Positions 16,948 to 25,973 of a stretch of 64,000 nt of DNA are shown here, one piece after another (position 1 is the stretch's first letter; every line of letters begins with the position of its first letter). Both the position numbers and the translations under genes were made by a program. The DNA comes from Halobacteriales archaeon QS_1_68_20 (GTDB lineage: Archaea; Halobacteriota; Halobacteria; Halobacteriales; PXRE01), in assembly GCA_003021085.1 (NCBI GenBank), contig PXRE01000001.1, forward strand, positions 173,971 through 237,970, given 5' to 3'. Below the pieces are notes generated by a model. That model was not told the DNA's origin. It ran no database searches and saw only the letters and a list, made by a program, of their open reading frames with translations.

Positions 16948-19350
16948 ATGGCTGTACTCTGGCTGGAGGACATCGACGCGTCCGACATCGAGTCCGTCGG
17001 CGGCAAGGGGGCGTCGCTGGGGGAACTCGCGTCGGCCGGACTCCCGGTCCCGCCCGCGTTCGTCGTCACGGCCGAAACCTACCGCTCGTTCATCGAGGAG
17101 GCCGGCATCGACGACGAACTGTTCGACGCCGTCGACATCGACCCCGAGGACTCGTCGGCGCTGGCGAGCGCCGAGTCCCGCGCGGAGGAGTTGATCCTCG
17201 GCACGGAGTTCCCCGAGGAACTCCGTGAGGAGATCCTGGCGGCGTACGACGACCTGGACCAGGAGTTCGTCGCCGTCCGCTCGTCGGCGACCGCCGAGGA
17301 CCTGCCCGACGCCAGTTTCGCGGGCCAGCAGGAGACGTTCCTCAACGTGACCCGCGAGGACCTGCTCGACCGCGTACGGCGGTGCTGGGCGTCGCTGTTC
17401 ACCCAGCGCGCCATCTACTACCGCAACGAGCAGGGCTTCGACGACGCGGCCGTCGACATCGCCGTCGTCGTCCAGGGAATGGTCGACGCCGAGACGTCGG
17501 GCGTGATGTTCACCAGCCACCCCTCGACCGGCGACCCGGAGGTCATCGTCGAGGCGGCCTGGGGGCTGGGGGAAGCGGTCGTCTCCGGGTCGGTCTCCCC
17601 GGACAACTACGTCATCGATCGGGAGACCGGGGACCTGGAGGAAGTGACGGTCGCGGACAAGAAGGTGATGCACGTCCGTGACCCCGACACCGGCGAGACG
17701 GTCGAGCGCGAGGTGCCCGAGGACAGGCGCGAACGGCGCGTGCTGGACGACGAAATCCTCGGGGACCTCGTCGAACTCGGGGAGCGCGTCGAGTCCCACT
17801 ACGGGACCCCCCAGGACGTCGAGTGGGCGGCGGTCGACGGCGAGGTCTTCATGCTCCAGTCCCGGCCGATCACGACCATCTCGGGCGACATCGACACGGA
17901 GGACGACGCCGACACGGGGTCGGCGTTCGCCAACGGTGCCGAGAACGGCGGCGTGGGCATGGACGACTCCGAATCGCTGGACGACGCGGACGTCGGCGAT
18001 CAGGGGGCCGGCCAGGACGGCGCCGAGGAGGCCGAGAGCGCCACCGACGGCAGCGGCGTCGTCGAAGCCGAATCCGAGGAGGACGTCCTGCTCAGCGGCC
18101 TGGGCGCGAGTCCGGGCGTGGTCAGCGGCGGGGTCAGCGTCGTGGGGACGCTGGACGAACTCGACAAGGTCGGGGAGGGCGACCTCATCGTCACCGAGAT
18201 GACGACGCCCGACATGGTCCCAGCGATGAAGCGCGCCGCGGGCATCGTCACCGACGAGGGCGGCATGACCAGCCACGCCGCCATCGTGTCCCGCGAACTC
18301 GGCGTGCCCGCGGTTGTCGGCACCCAGAGCGCGACGAGGCGACTCGGGGACGACCAGGTCGTCACCATCGACGGCGACAAGGGGACCGTCACCGAGGGGC
18401 CGCGCACGGACGTCGAGGAACGCGAACCCATCGAGGAGGCCCGCCCCGACACGCCGGTCAAGCCGATGACCGCGACCGAGGTCAAGGTGAACGTCTCCAT
18501 CCCGGAGGCGGCCGAGCGCGCCGCCGCGACCGGGGCGGACGGGGTCGGTCTCCTCCGCATCGAGCACCTCGTCCTGGGACTGGACAAGACCCCCGAGCGG
18601 TTCATCGAGGAACACGGCGGCAGGGCCTACCAGGACCGGATCGTCGACGGCATCCGGCGCGTGGCCGACGAGTTCTACCCACGTCCCGTGCGCGTGCGAA
18701 CGCTGGACGCGCCGACCGACGAGTTCCGCCAGCAGGAGGGCGGCGAGGACGAACCCGACGAGCACAACCCGATGTTGGGCTACCGTGGCATCCGACGCAG
18801 TCTCGACACGCCCGACGTCTTCAGGCACGAACTGGAGACGTTCCGGCGACTGTACGACATGGGCTACGACAACGTCGAGATCATGTTCCCGCTGGTCAAC
18901 GACGCCGAGGACGTGCTCCAGGCGAGGGCGCTGATGGAGGAGGTCGGCATCGACCCCGACAAGCGGACCTGGGGCGTGATGATCGAGACGCCTGGGTCCG
19001 CGCTGTGCGTCGACGAGATGGCCGACTGCGGCATCGACTTCGCCTCCTTCGGCACCAACGACCTCACCCAGTACACCCTCGCGGTCGACCGCAACAACGA
19101 GAACGTCGCCGACCGGTTCGACGAACTCCACCCCGCCGTACTGGAGTTGATCGCCGAGGTGATCGAACGGTGTCGCGAGCACGACGTCGACACCAGCATC
19201 TGCGGCCAGGCCGGGTCCAAACCCCGGATGGTCCAGTTCCTCGTGGAGGAGGGCGTCTCCTCTATCTCCGCCAACATCGACGCCGTGCGCGACGTCCAGC
19301 ACGAGGTCAAGCGAGTCGAGCAGCAACTGCTCCTGGACTCGGTCCGCTGA
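16948..19350 (+). CDS. ppsA: phosphoenolpyruvate synthase
   Basis: Converts pyruvate, ATP and water to PEP, AMP and phosphate for gluconeogenesis. 800 residues. The N-terminal ATP-grasp domain starts VGGKGASLGELASAGLPVPP and has AVRSSATAEDLPDASFAGQQ. The central phosphohistidine domain carries the catalytic His in GGMTSHAAIVSRELG (about 442). The C-terminal TIM barrel has SFGTNDLTQYTLAVDRNN and the Cys in SICGQAGS. A linker of about 60 very acidic, low-complexity residues (about 315-378) between the first two domains is longer than in most relatives. A TATA-like TTTATCG lies about 30 bases upstream, fitting a leaderless message. pyk, which runs the reverse step, is 7 kb away. Confidence 0.97.
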   Translation: MAVLWLEDIDASDIESVGGKGASLGELASAGLPVPPAFVVTAETYRSFIEEAGIDDELFDAVDIDPEDSSALASAESRAEELILGTEFPEELREEILAAYDDLDQEFVAVRSSATAEDLPDASFAGQQETFLNVTREDLLDRVRRCWASLFTQRAIYYRNEQGFDDAAVDIAVVVQGMVDAETSGVMFTSHPSTGDPEVIVEAAWGLGEAVVSGSVSPDNYVIDRETGDLEEVTVADKKVMHVRDPDTGETVEREVPEDRRERRVLDDEILGDLVELGERVESHYGTPQDVEWAAVDGEVFMLQSRPITTISGDIDTEDDADTGSAFANGAENGGVGMDDSESLDDADVGDQGAGQDGAEEAESATDGSGVVEAESEEDVLLSGLGASPGVVSGGVSVVGTLDELDKVGEGDLIVTEMTTPDMVPAMKRAAGIVTDEGGMTSHAAIVSRELGVPAVVGTQSATRRLGDDQVVTIDGDKGTVTEGPRTDVEEREPIEEARPDTPVKPMTATEVKVNVSIPEAAERAAATGADGVGLLRIEHLVLGLDKTPERFIEEHGGRAYQDRIVDGIRRVADEFYPRPVRVRTLDAPTDEFRQQEGGEDEPDEHNPMLGYRGIRRSLDTPDVFRHELETFRRLYDMGYDNVEIMFPLVNDAEDVLQARALMEEVGIDPDKRTWGVMIETPGSALCVDEMADCGIDFASFGTNDLTQYTLAVDRNNENVADRFDELHPAVLELIAEVIERCREHDVDTSICGQAGSKPRMVQFLVEEGVSSISANIDAVRDVQHEVKRVEQQLLLDSVR

Positions 19351-19408
19351 CGGCCCGGAATCGTCGGAAATCCGAACTCTTTTTTCGGGGGTCACGAATT
19401 TCCGAACG

Positions 19409-20605
19409 ATGCGACGACCCATCGTGATCGCCTTGGTAGCCGTCGTCGTCCTCGCCGGCTGTTCGGGTCTCCCCGGCGGGAGCGACGACGGGACCCCGAC
19501 CGAGGAACCGACGGTGACGGACACGCCGACGCCCATCGAGGCGTCGACGCCAACCGCGACGCCCGAATCGACGCCGATCCCGGGCGACGTGCTGGCGGAC
19601 GAGGACCTGCCGCCCGGCCTGACCGCGGACGGGTTCGACGATCCGTCCGCGCTCGTGGACGCCCACAACGAGAACCTGGCGGCCGACGGCGCGGTCACGG
19701 AGCTGACCGTCCGGACCGAGGGTGACGCCTTCGAGTCGACGTCGACGGCCACGGCCAGGATCGCTGCCGACGGGACCGCGACGGTCGTCGAGGAGGTCGA
19801 ATCCGACTTCGCCAACGTCACGACTCGCGTCTACCTCGACGGCGAGCAGACGTTCACGAACCAGACCGTCCGCGGCCAGCACATCTACAGCGCCTTCTCC
19901 TCCGAACGGTACCGGGAACTCGCCCTCCCGGGCACCAACGTCCGACAGTACCTCACGCTGTTGAACTACAGCGTCAAGGACGTCGAGGAAGGCGACGACG
20001 GGACGCTCGTGACGCTGACCGCCGACTCGGTCAACGAGTCGTACCCGACCGGCGACGTCGAGTTCGCGAACGTCAGCGCGACGGTCGTGGTCGACCTGGA
20101 CGGGACGATCCACTCCATCTCCGCGAGTTACGACGTCTCCTCGCAGGGGAGCACCCTCACCAACGAGGTCGAGTACGAACTCCAGCAACGCGGCCTGACC
20201 TCCGTCGCGGAACCCGCCTGGGTCGACACGGCCCGCGAGCGAGCGACGATGGCCGAACTCCAGTATTCCGTCGAGGACGGCGCCCTCCGCATCGACCACG
20301 GGAGCGGTGACGCGATCCCGTCCGGTGCCCAGATCGTCGTGAGTCCGGCCGGGCAACTGGACGTACAGGGCGAGACCGCCGATTCCGTGCAGGTGTTCTC
20401 GGCGACGTTACAGCAGGACTTCGAGGCCGGGGGGACCGCCTACGTCTACCGTGCCGACGCGAACGCGACGACCGGGACCGTCGCCATCGGCGAACGGCCC
20501 GACGATCCCACCCTGATGTCCGGCGATCTGGTGGTGCAGATCGTCGACCCCCACACCGGTGAGACCATCGACGTCGTCGAGATCGACCGCGAGGACGACG
20601 ACTGA
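19409..20605 (+). CDS. haloarchaeal surface lipoprotein, function unknown
   Basis: 398 residues. A Sec-type signal (MRRPIVIALVAVVVLAGCSG) contains the lipobox Cys. A Thr/Pro linker of about 45 residues follows, as usual for lipoproteins held off the haloarchaeal membrane. The first large domain (about 65-280) is beta-rich, with several Asn-X-Ser/Thr sites for N-glycosylation. The C-terminal 100 residues (LRIDHGSGDAIPSGAQIVVS) look like a second beta domain. The length and layout match a family common in haloarchaea with no known role. It follows ppsA after a T-run that probably ends that transcript. Confidence 0.8.
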   Translation: MRRPIVIALVAVVVLAGCSGLPGGSDDGTPTEEPTVTDTPTPIEASTPTATPESTPIPGDVLADEDLPPGLTADGFDDPSALVDAHNENLAADGAVTELTVRTEGDAFESTSTATARIAADGTATVVEEVESDFANVTTRVYLDGEQTFTNQTVRGQHIYSAFSSERYRELALPGTNVRQYLTLLNYSVKDVEEGDDGTLVTLTADSVNESYPTGDVEFANVSATVVVDLDGTIHSISASYDVSSQGSTLTNEVEYELQQRGLTSVAEPAWVDTARERATMAELQYSVEDGALRIDHGSGDAIPSGAQIVVSPAGQLDVQGETADSVQVFSATLQQDFEAGGTAYVYRADANATTGTVAIGERPDDPTLMSGDLVVQIVDPHTGETIDVVEIDREDDD

Positions 20606-20656
20606 CTGGCGACCAAGAACGCAACCCCTAAGCCGGACTCGCCTGTGCTACCGAGC

Positions 20657-21709
20657 ATGCGGGCCGACCCCCAGTCGTTCGACCGGGTGCTGTCCTCGAT
20701 GTGTACCGAACCGCATCCGGTCGCCAGGGAGGCGGCCGAGCGGTTCCTCGCCACCAATCCTGGGGACCCGGCCACCTACCCCACGGTCGCCGAACGGGAA
20801 GAGCGAGCGGTGTCTCTCCTTGGCGACGTCGCCGGCCTGGACGACCCCGCCGGATACGTCGCCTCCGGCGGGACGGAGGCCAACGTCCAGGCCGTCCGAG
20901 TCGCCCGCAACCGCTCGGTGACCCAGGTCCCGAACGTCGTCGTCCCCGAGAGCGCCCACTTCAGTTTCGAGAAGGCGGCGGACGTGCTGGCCGTCGAACT
21001 CCGGCAGGTCCCGACCGACGACGACCTGCGTGTGAACCTGGCGGCCGTCCACGAGGCCGTCGACGAGGAGACGGCCCTGGTCGTCGGCGTCGCCGGGACC
21101 ACGGAGTACGGGCGGGTCGATCCCATCCCGGAACTCGCGGAGATCGCCCACGACGCCGACGCCCTGTTCCACGTCGACGCGGCCTGGGGCGGGTTCGTCC
21201 TCCCCTTCACCGACCACGACTGGCACTTCGGCCACGCCCCCGTCGACACCATGACCGTCGACCCGCACAAGATGGGCCAGGCGGCCATCCCGGCCGGCGG
21301 GTTCCTCGTCCGCGAGGAGTCGCTTTTGGACGCGCTGGCGGTCGACACGCCGTACCTGGAGTCCACGTCGCAGGCCACGCTGACCGGCACCCGGAGCGGC
21401 GCGGGGGTTGCCAGCGCCACCGCTGTGATGGAGGAACTGTGGCCCGACGGCTACCGGGAGACCTACGAACGCGCGCAGGCCAACGCCGACTGGCTCGCGG
21501 ACGCGTTGGCCGAGCGGGGGGACGAGGTCGTGGAGGCGGCACTGCCGCTGGTCGCGGCGGATGTTCCGGAGGAGTCGTTCGAGGCCTTGCGGGACGAAGG
21601 CTGGCGCATCTCGCGGACGGCCTCCGGGGAGTTGCGGGTCGTCTGCATGCCTCACGTGACGCGGGAGATGCTGGAGGACTTCGTCGCCGATCTGGATCGG
21701 CTGGGCTGA
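20657..21709 (+). CDS. mfnA: pyridoxal-phosphate decarboxylase MfnA (aspartate/tyrosine)
   Basis: 350 residues from the ATG giving [11 protein letters not shown]. Group II PLP decarboxylase. [17 protein letters not shown] binds the cofactor, [13 protein letters not shown] holds the Asp that contacts the pyridine ring, and [16 protein letters not shown] carries the Schiff-base Lys. Relatives make tyramine for methanofuran in methanogens. Haloarchaea lack methanofuran and the likely reaction here is L-aspartate to beta-alanine for coenzyme A. That assignment rests on known biology of the group, not on residues I can see. Confidence 0.93.
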   Translation: MRADPQSFDRVLSSMCTEPHPVAREAAERFLATNPGDPATYPTVAEREERAVSLLGDVAGLDDPAGYVASGGTEANVQAVRVARNRSVTQVPNVVVPESAHFSFEKAADVLAVELRQVPTDDDLRVNLAAVHEAVDEETALVVGVAGTTEYGRVDPIPELAEIAHDADALFHVDAAWGGFVLPFTDHDWHFGHAPVDTMTVDPHKMGQAAIPAGGFLVREESLLDALAVDTPYLESTSQATLTGTRSGAGVASATAVMEELWPDGYRETYERAQANADWLADALAERGDEVVEAALPLVAADVPEESFEALRDEGWRISRTASGELRVVCMPHVTREMLEDFVADLDRLG

Positions 21710-21734
21710 TGGCTGTTTCTGCCGTTTGGTATAG

Positions 21735-21778
21735 GGCTCCCGGCGCGCGCGAGCAACGCGCGCGAGGGCCGGGAGAGG
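21735..21778. repeat. long GC-rich hairpin with a repeated core
   Basis: CTCCCGGC pairs with GCCGGGAG, and inside it GCGCGCG pairs with CGCGCGC around a CGAGCAA loop. Eighteen bases of it (CCGGCGCGCGCGAGCAAC, 21740-21757) recur exactly at 63983-64000, where the window ends. It follows mfnA by about 30 bases and the other copy follows nadM, so it may be a dispersed terminator-like element. Confidence 0.65.
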
Positions 21779-21818
21779 CCCCGCGGCCCAGCGGGCCGGC
21801 CGCCGGGCCGAGTCCCAC

Positions 21819-21932
21819 GGTTGGGGAGGCGTGAGGTTGACCCCTAGGTCAAGTGGCAGCTAGCGTCGACCCTGTCCGACCAGGGAACACTAGCGACCAC
21901 TTGACCCAGGGATGTCCACACCCTCCCCAGCC
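21819..21932. ncRNA. possible structured RNA (extended rod fold), strand uncertain
   Basis: Nested complementary blocks are visible. GGTTGGGGAGG (21819-21829) pairs with CCTCCCCAGCC (21922-21932), GGTCAAGTGG (21847-21856) with CCACTTGACC (21897-21906), GCTAG with CTAGC, and CCCTG with CAGGG around a 6-base loop. Together they give one 114-base rod with internal loops. This amount of nesting is unlikely by chance, but it could equally be a palindromic mobile remnant. No known RNA family was recognised. Confidence 0.35.
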
Positions 21933-22238
21933 GACTGCGTTACTCACTCCGTTGCGTTACTCATCCCTCGCGCGCTTTGGTTCGCGGCCTCGCGGTGCTC
22001 GGCACGCGAACCGGCGTTTTGAGCGCCCGGTTTGAACGACCACCCGTGATCCGGACGGACCACCCGATGCGTATGCGCGGGCAGACACCTAGCGCCGGGT
22101 GGACCCGTCCGACGACGCCCCGCCGGTGACCCGGCGGGCGGACGCGGTCGGCGAAACCGCGCGCTCCGTTCTGTACCGCTGTCGACCAGTTCGCCGGAAA
22201 CCGGCGAGTTTACACCACGAAACACCGACGACAAAGAC

Positions 22239-24323
22239 ATGAGCCACGAAGACTACCCGACCGACGACCCGGCGGTCGTAACCTGCGGGTTGCCCTACGC
22301 CAACGGCGACCTGCACATCGGCCACCTCCGGACCTATGTCGGCGGCGACGTGTACGCCCGCGCGCTGGAGAAGCTCGGCCAGCAGACCGCGTTCGTCTGC
22401 GGGTCGGACATGCACGGCACGCCAATCGTCGTCAACGCCGAACAGGAGGGCGTCGACCCCGAGTCGTTCGCGCTGGAGTGGCACGAACAGTACGAGGAGA
22501 CGTTCCCGAAGTTCGCCGTCGACTTCGACAACTACGGCCACACCCACGACGAGACCAACACCGAACTCACCCTGGAGTTCGTCGAGCGGATGGAAGCGGA
22601 GGGGTACGTCTACGAGAAGGAGATCAAGGTCGCCTGGGACCCCGAGGACGACCAGCCACTGCCCGACCGCTACGTCGAGGGCACCTGCCCCTACTGCGGG
22701 TCGAAGGCCCGCGGCGACGAGTGCGACGAGGGCTGTGGCCGACACCTCGAACCCGGCGAGATCGAGGACCCCGTCTCGACCATCTCGGGCAACCCCGCGG
22801 AGTACCGCGAGCGCCCGCACAAGTTCTTCCGGGTCTCGGACCTCTCGGAGTACCTCACGGAGTTCCTCGACCGGCTGGAGGGGACCGCGAACGCGCGCAA
22901 CCAACCCCGCCAGTGGATCGAGGAGGGCCTGGAGGACTGGTGCATCACCCGCGACCTGGACTGGGGCATCGACTACGCCGGCGAGGAGGACCTCGTCCTG
23001 TACGTCTGGGTCGACGCGCCCATCGAGTACGTCGCCTCCACGAAGCAGTACAGCGAGCGCGTCGGTAGCGACGTCTACGACTGGGAAGAGGCCTGGAAGG
23101 GCGACGGCGAGATCGTCCACGTCATCGGACGAGACATCATCCAGCACCACACCATCTTCTGGCCGGCGATGTTGCACGTCGTCGGCTACGACGAACCCCG
23201 CTCGGTCATGGCCAGCGGGTTCATGACGCTGAACGGCGAGGGCTTTTCCACCTCGCGCAACCGCGCGGTGTGGGCCCAGGAGTACCTCGACGAAGGGTTC
23301 CACGAGGACCTCCTGCGGTACTACCTGGCGACCAACGGCGGCTTCCAGCAGGACGTGGACTTCTCCTGGCAGAAGTTCGCCGACCGCGTCAACGGCGAAC
23401 TCGTCGGGGACCTCGGCAACTTCCTGTACCGGAGCCTCCTCTTTGCCCACCGCAACTGGGAGGGCACGCCCGAGGCAGACCTGAGCGACGAGGTGCGCGC
23501 CGAAATCGAAGCGGCAATCGACGCCTTCGAGGCGGCCGTCAACGACTACTCCGTCCGGAAACTCGGGGATGCGACGCTGGACCTCGCGCGGTTCGGCAAC
23601 CGCTACATCCAGAACAACGAGCCCTGGAAACTGGTCGACGAAGCCCCCGAGGCGGCCGCCCAGGTGATCCGTGACTGCGTGCAGGTCGCCAAGGCCGTCG
23701 CCGTCCTGTTCGAACCCCTCGCGCCCGGGAAGGCCGAATCCCTCTGGGAGCAACTGGGCGAGGACGGGTCGGTCCACGACGCCGAACTCGATGCGGTCCT
23801 GGAAGCGCCGCCCGCGGCGTTCGGCACCGAACCCGCCGAACTGTTCGAGGGCGTCGAGGACGAGCGGGTCGAGGAACTCAACGAGAAACTGGAGCCCCGC
23901 GTGCAAGAGGCGACTGGCGAGGACGCGGCGTCCGAGGGGGCTGCCGAAACCGAAAGCGAAGAGGCCACGGCGGCCGACTCCCCCGACATGGAACCCATCG
24001 CCGACGAGCGCCTCAGTTTCGAGGACTTCCAGGACCTGGACCTCCGGGTCGGCCGGATCGAGACGGTCGATCCCATCGAGGACAGCGACGACCTGGTGCG
24101 ACTCGAAATCGACATCGGCGCGGAGACCCGGCAGGTCGTCGCCGGCATCAAGCAACTGCACGACCTCGACGAACTGCCGGGCGAGAAGGTGGTCGTCGTC
24201 GCCAACCTCGAGAAGACGGAACTGTTCGGCGTCGAGAGTAACGGCATGTTGCTGGCGGCCGGCGAGCAGGCCGACCTGCTGACGACCCACGGCGACGCCG
24301 ACCCGGGCGAGAAGGTCCGCTAG
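22239..24323 (+). CDS. metG: methionyl-tRNA synthetase with fused C-terminal tRNA-binding domain
   Basis: Charges tRNA(Met). 694 residues. The Rossmann catalytic domain has HIGH at 26-29. A zinc knuckle lies at about 150-167 (CPYCGSKARGDECDEGC). The second class I motif reads FSTSR (about 336) instead of KMSKS or KFSKS, so the usual second Lys is Thr. An anticodon-binding helical domain follows. After an acidic Ala/Glu linker, residues about 585-694 (FEDFQDLDLRVGRIETVDPI) form an EMAPII/Trbp111 OB-fold that binds tRNA and often dimerises the enzyme. The end is separated from the converging GYD gene by only 24 bases, which carry a 15-base direct repeat. Confidence 0.97.
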   Translation: MSHEDYPTDDPAVVTCGLPYANGDLHIGHLRTYVGGDVYARALEKLGQQTAFVCGSDMHGTPIVVNAEQEGVDPESFALEWHEQYEETFPKFAVDFDNYGHTHDETNTELTLEFVERMEAEGYVYEKEIKVAWDPEDDQPLPDRYVEGTCPYCGSKARGDECDEGCGRHLEPGEIEDPVSTISGNPAEYRERPHKFFRVSDLSEYLTEFLDRLEGTANARNQPRQWIEEGLEDWCITRDLDWGIDYAGEEDLVLYVWVDAPIEYVASTKQYSERVGSDVYDWEEAWKGDGEIVHVIGRDIIQHHTIFWPAMLHVVGYDEPRSVMASGFMTLNGEGFSTSRNRAVWAQEYLDEGFHEDLLRYYLATNGGFQQDVDFSWQKFADRVNGELVGDLGNFLYRSLLFAHRNWEGTPEADLSDEVRAEIEAAIDAFEAAVNDYSVRKLGDATLDLARFGNRYIQNNEPWKLVDEAPEAAAQVIRDCVQVAKAVAVLFEPLAPGKAESLWEQLGEDGSVHDAELDAVLEAPPAAFGTEPAELFEGVEDERVEELNEKLEPRVQEATGEDAASEGAAETESEEATAADSPDMEPIADERLSFEDFQDLDLRVGRIETVDPIEDSDDLVRLEIDIGAETRQVVAGIKQLHDLDELPGEKVVVVANLEKTELFGVESNGMLLAAGEQADLLTTHGDADPGEKVR

Positions 24324-24362
24324 GCCCGGTCGTCCGCCGGGCGCTTCCTAGGCCCGGTCGTC
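24320..24362. repeat. 15-base direct repeat spanning two opposing stop codons
   Basis: CTAGGCCCGGTCGTC occurs at 24320-24334 and again at 24348-24362. The first copy contains the metG stop (TAG), the second the stop of the opposing GYD gene (CTA read on the minus strand). It looks like a small local duplication. Confidence 0.7.
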
Positions 24363-24638
24363 GACGAGGTCCGCGAACCGGTCGGTGTGGGTGATCTCCA
24401 TCGTCTGCAGGTCCATGCCGTACCCCTCGATGGTGATCGCCGCCTGGAAGACGGTGTCACGGTCGGGGGCGTCGAAGATGAGCAGGAAGTCGTAGCTCCC
24501 CAGGACCGCGTAGGTGTCGATCACGTCCACCTCGAACTCCTCGAGTTCCCGCCGGATCTCGCCCCAGATGGAAGCCAGTTCCTGCACGTTCTGGAACTCA
24601 CGGTCCTCGACGGTCACCATCGAGACGTACTTCGGCAT
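24348..24638 (-). CDS. GYD-domain protein
   Basis: 96 residues: MPKYVSMVTVEDREFQNVQE with VLGSYDFLLIFDAPD and the GYGMDLQTMEI region form a ferredoxin-like alpha/beta fold. This matches the GYD family of small soluble proteins, whose biochemical role is unknown. It is probably a dimeric ligand-binding or stress protein. It converges on metG. Confidence 0.8.
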   Translation of the reverse strand: MPKYVSMVTVEDREFQNVQELASIWGEIRRELEEFEVDVIDTYAVLGSYDFLLIFDAPDRDTVFQAAITIEGYGMDLQTMEITHTDRFADLVDDRA

Positions 24639-24734
24639 ACGCCGATGTTCGAGAGCGACCCGGTTAACGGTTCGGCCGGGAGTGAGTTGCGTCCCGTCTG
24701 GCGGACCGGTGGTGGCCCGGAACGGCCGTCTGGA

Positions 24735-25973
24735 TCAGCCGTCGGCCCGTTCGACGTCGCAGGGGAGGGAACTGAGACTGTGGTAGGGAAACGTCGGTAA
24801 CGGCGTCCGGTCGGTGCGGTCGGGATCGATCGTCCGGAACCGTTCGAACAGTTTCTCGATGGCGACCTCGGCCTCGACGCGGGCGAGGGGTGCCCCCAGG
24901 CAGTAGTGGGTCCCCTTCCCGAACGCCAGGTGGGGATTCGGGTGTCGTTCGGGCCGGAACCGGTCCGGTGCGTCGAACACGTCCGGGTCCCGGTTCGCCG
25001 AGCCGAGCCACACGGTGACGATGTCGCCCGCCTCGATCTGCCGACCGGCGAGTTCGACGTCATCGACGGCGACCCGCCGGAGGGCCTGTTCCGGCGACCG
25101 GTACCGGAGCACTTCCTCGATCGCCTGCATGCGGTCGATCTCCCCGGATCGGACCGCGTCTATCGCGTCGTGTTCCGCGAAACACCAGACGGCGTTCGTG
25201 ACGAGACTCGTCGTCGATATGACGCCGGCGAGAAGCACGAGGATACAGAATTCGACCCTTTCCGGGCGGTCGAGGTCCGCCTCGTTGGCGACGAGCGTAA
25301 CGAGGTCGTCGCCGTCGGTGCGTTCGTCTATCAGGTCGGAGAAGTACTCCCGGAGTTCCCGGTAGGCCCGTCGCTGCCGGTCCCGGGTCTCCTCGTAGGC
25401 GGCCCGCGTCTCTTCGTCGGGGTGTGCGATCAGGGCCTTCGACCAGTTCCTGAACCGGTCGCGGCGGTCGGCGGGAACGTCGAGCAGCTCGGCGATGATC
25501 GAGACCGGCAGGTCCTCGGCGAAGTCCCCGACCAGGTCGATCCGGGACCGATCGTCCAGGCGGTCCAGTAACTTCTCGGTCAACGCTTCGAACCTCGGCC
25601 GGTCGCGACGGATCGCGTTCCGATCGAACGGCGCCTCGGCGAATCCACGGAGTCGCTCGTGATCGGGCGGGTCCGTGTGCAGCATCGTCCGTCCCAGGGG
25701 TTGTCCGCTCTCGCCGTCGTCGCCGTCGGATGCTTCGTCCGGGACGTCCACCTCGGCCCGGGTCATGTCGGCCGTAAACGTCCCGTCGTCGTCGAGCACG
25801 CGGCCGACGTCCTCGTACCGGAACACGTCCCAGGTCTGCCGCTGGGGGTCGTAGTCGACGGGACGGTCCCGGCGCATTTCGGCGTACCAGCCGAACGGTG
25901 CCAACTGGCCCTCCCGGCTGCTGATCGCTTCGGGCGGGAGTGCGAGTGCGGCCGCCGAACCGGAGGACGACAT
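24735..25973 (-). CDS. cytochrome P450
   Basis: 412 residues, typical soluble prokaryotic length. The heme-binding loop is FGKGTHYCLGAPLARVEAEV, with the proximal Cys ligand near residue 357. The ExxR pair is in IEEVLRYRSP. The I-helix segment is LVLLAGVISTTSLVTNA, in which the usual acidic residue before the Thr pair (AGxE/DTT) is Ser/Ile. That may alter oxygen activation. No ferredoxin or reductase gene is adjacent. The substrate is unknown; bacterial relatives hydroxylate terpenoids, fatty acids or macrolides. The start is preceded by an A+T-rich patch (AAAATTATAAAA) that probably holds the promoter. Confidence 0.95.
   Translation of the reverse strand: MSSSGSAAALALPPEAISSREGQLAPFGWYAEMRRDRPVDYDPQRQTWDVFRYEDVGRVLDDDGTFTADMTRAEVDVPDEASDGDDGESGQPLGRTMLHTDPPDHERLRGFAEAPFDRNAIRRDRPRFEALTEKLLDRLDDRSRIDLVGDFAEDLPVSIIAELLDVPADRRDRFRNWSKALIAHPDEETRAAYEETRDRQRRAYRELREYFSDLIDERTDGDDLVTLVANEADLDRPERVEFCILVLLAGVISTTSLVTNAVWCFAEHDAIDAVRSGEIDRMQAIEEVLRYRSPEQALRRVAVDDVELAGRQIEAGDIVTVWLGSANRDPDVFDAPDRFRPERHPNPHLAFGKGTHYCLGAPLARVEAEVAIEKLFERFRTIDPDRTDRTPLPTFPYHSLSSLPCDVERADG

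Larger units (their letters stand above)
21710..22238. other. 530-base non-coding stretch with long hairpins
   Basis: No convincing coding frame on either strand. It holds a GC-rich hairpin at 21735-21778, an extended rod-like fold at 21819-21932, and a smaller hairpin near 21979-22014 (GGTTCGCG with CGCGAACC). The rest before metG shows no clear features. I do not see the conserved cores of SRP RNA, RNase P RNA or a tRNA. Confidence 0.6.

Noticed and set aside
16915..19821. A very long open frame (over 900 codons) on the minus strand
   Set aside because: It is the antisense shadow of ppsA and the following lipoprotein, an effect of G/C third positions. Its protein has repetitive Val/Asp/Leu composition without motifs, while ppsA has all catalytic signatures.
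21730..22030. Candidate SRP RNA, RNase P RNA or tRNA in the structured region
   Set aside because: The SRP helix 8 core (AGCAG/CAGG loops), the RNase P conserved blocks and a tRNA T-loop GTTCRA with matching acceptor stem were looked for and not found.
22089..24290. 733-codon minus-strand frame
   Set aside because: Antisense shadow of metG, no recognisable domain.
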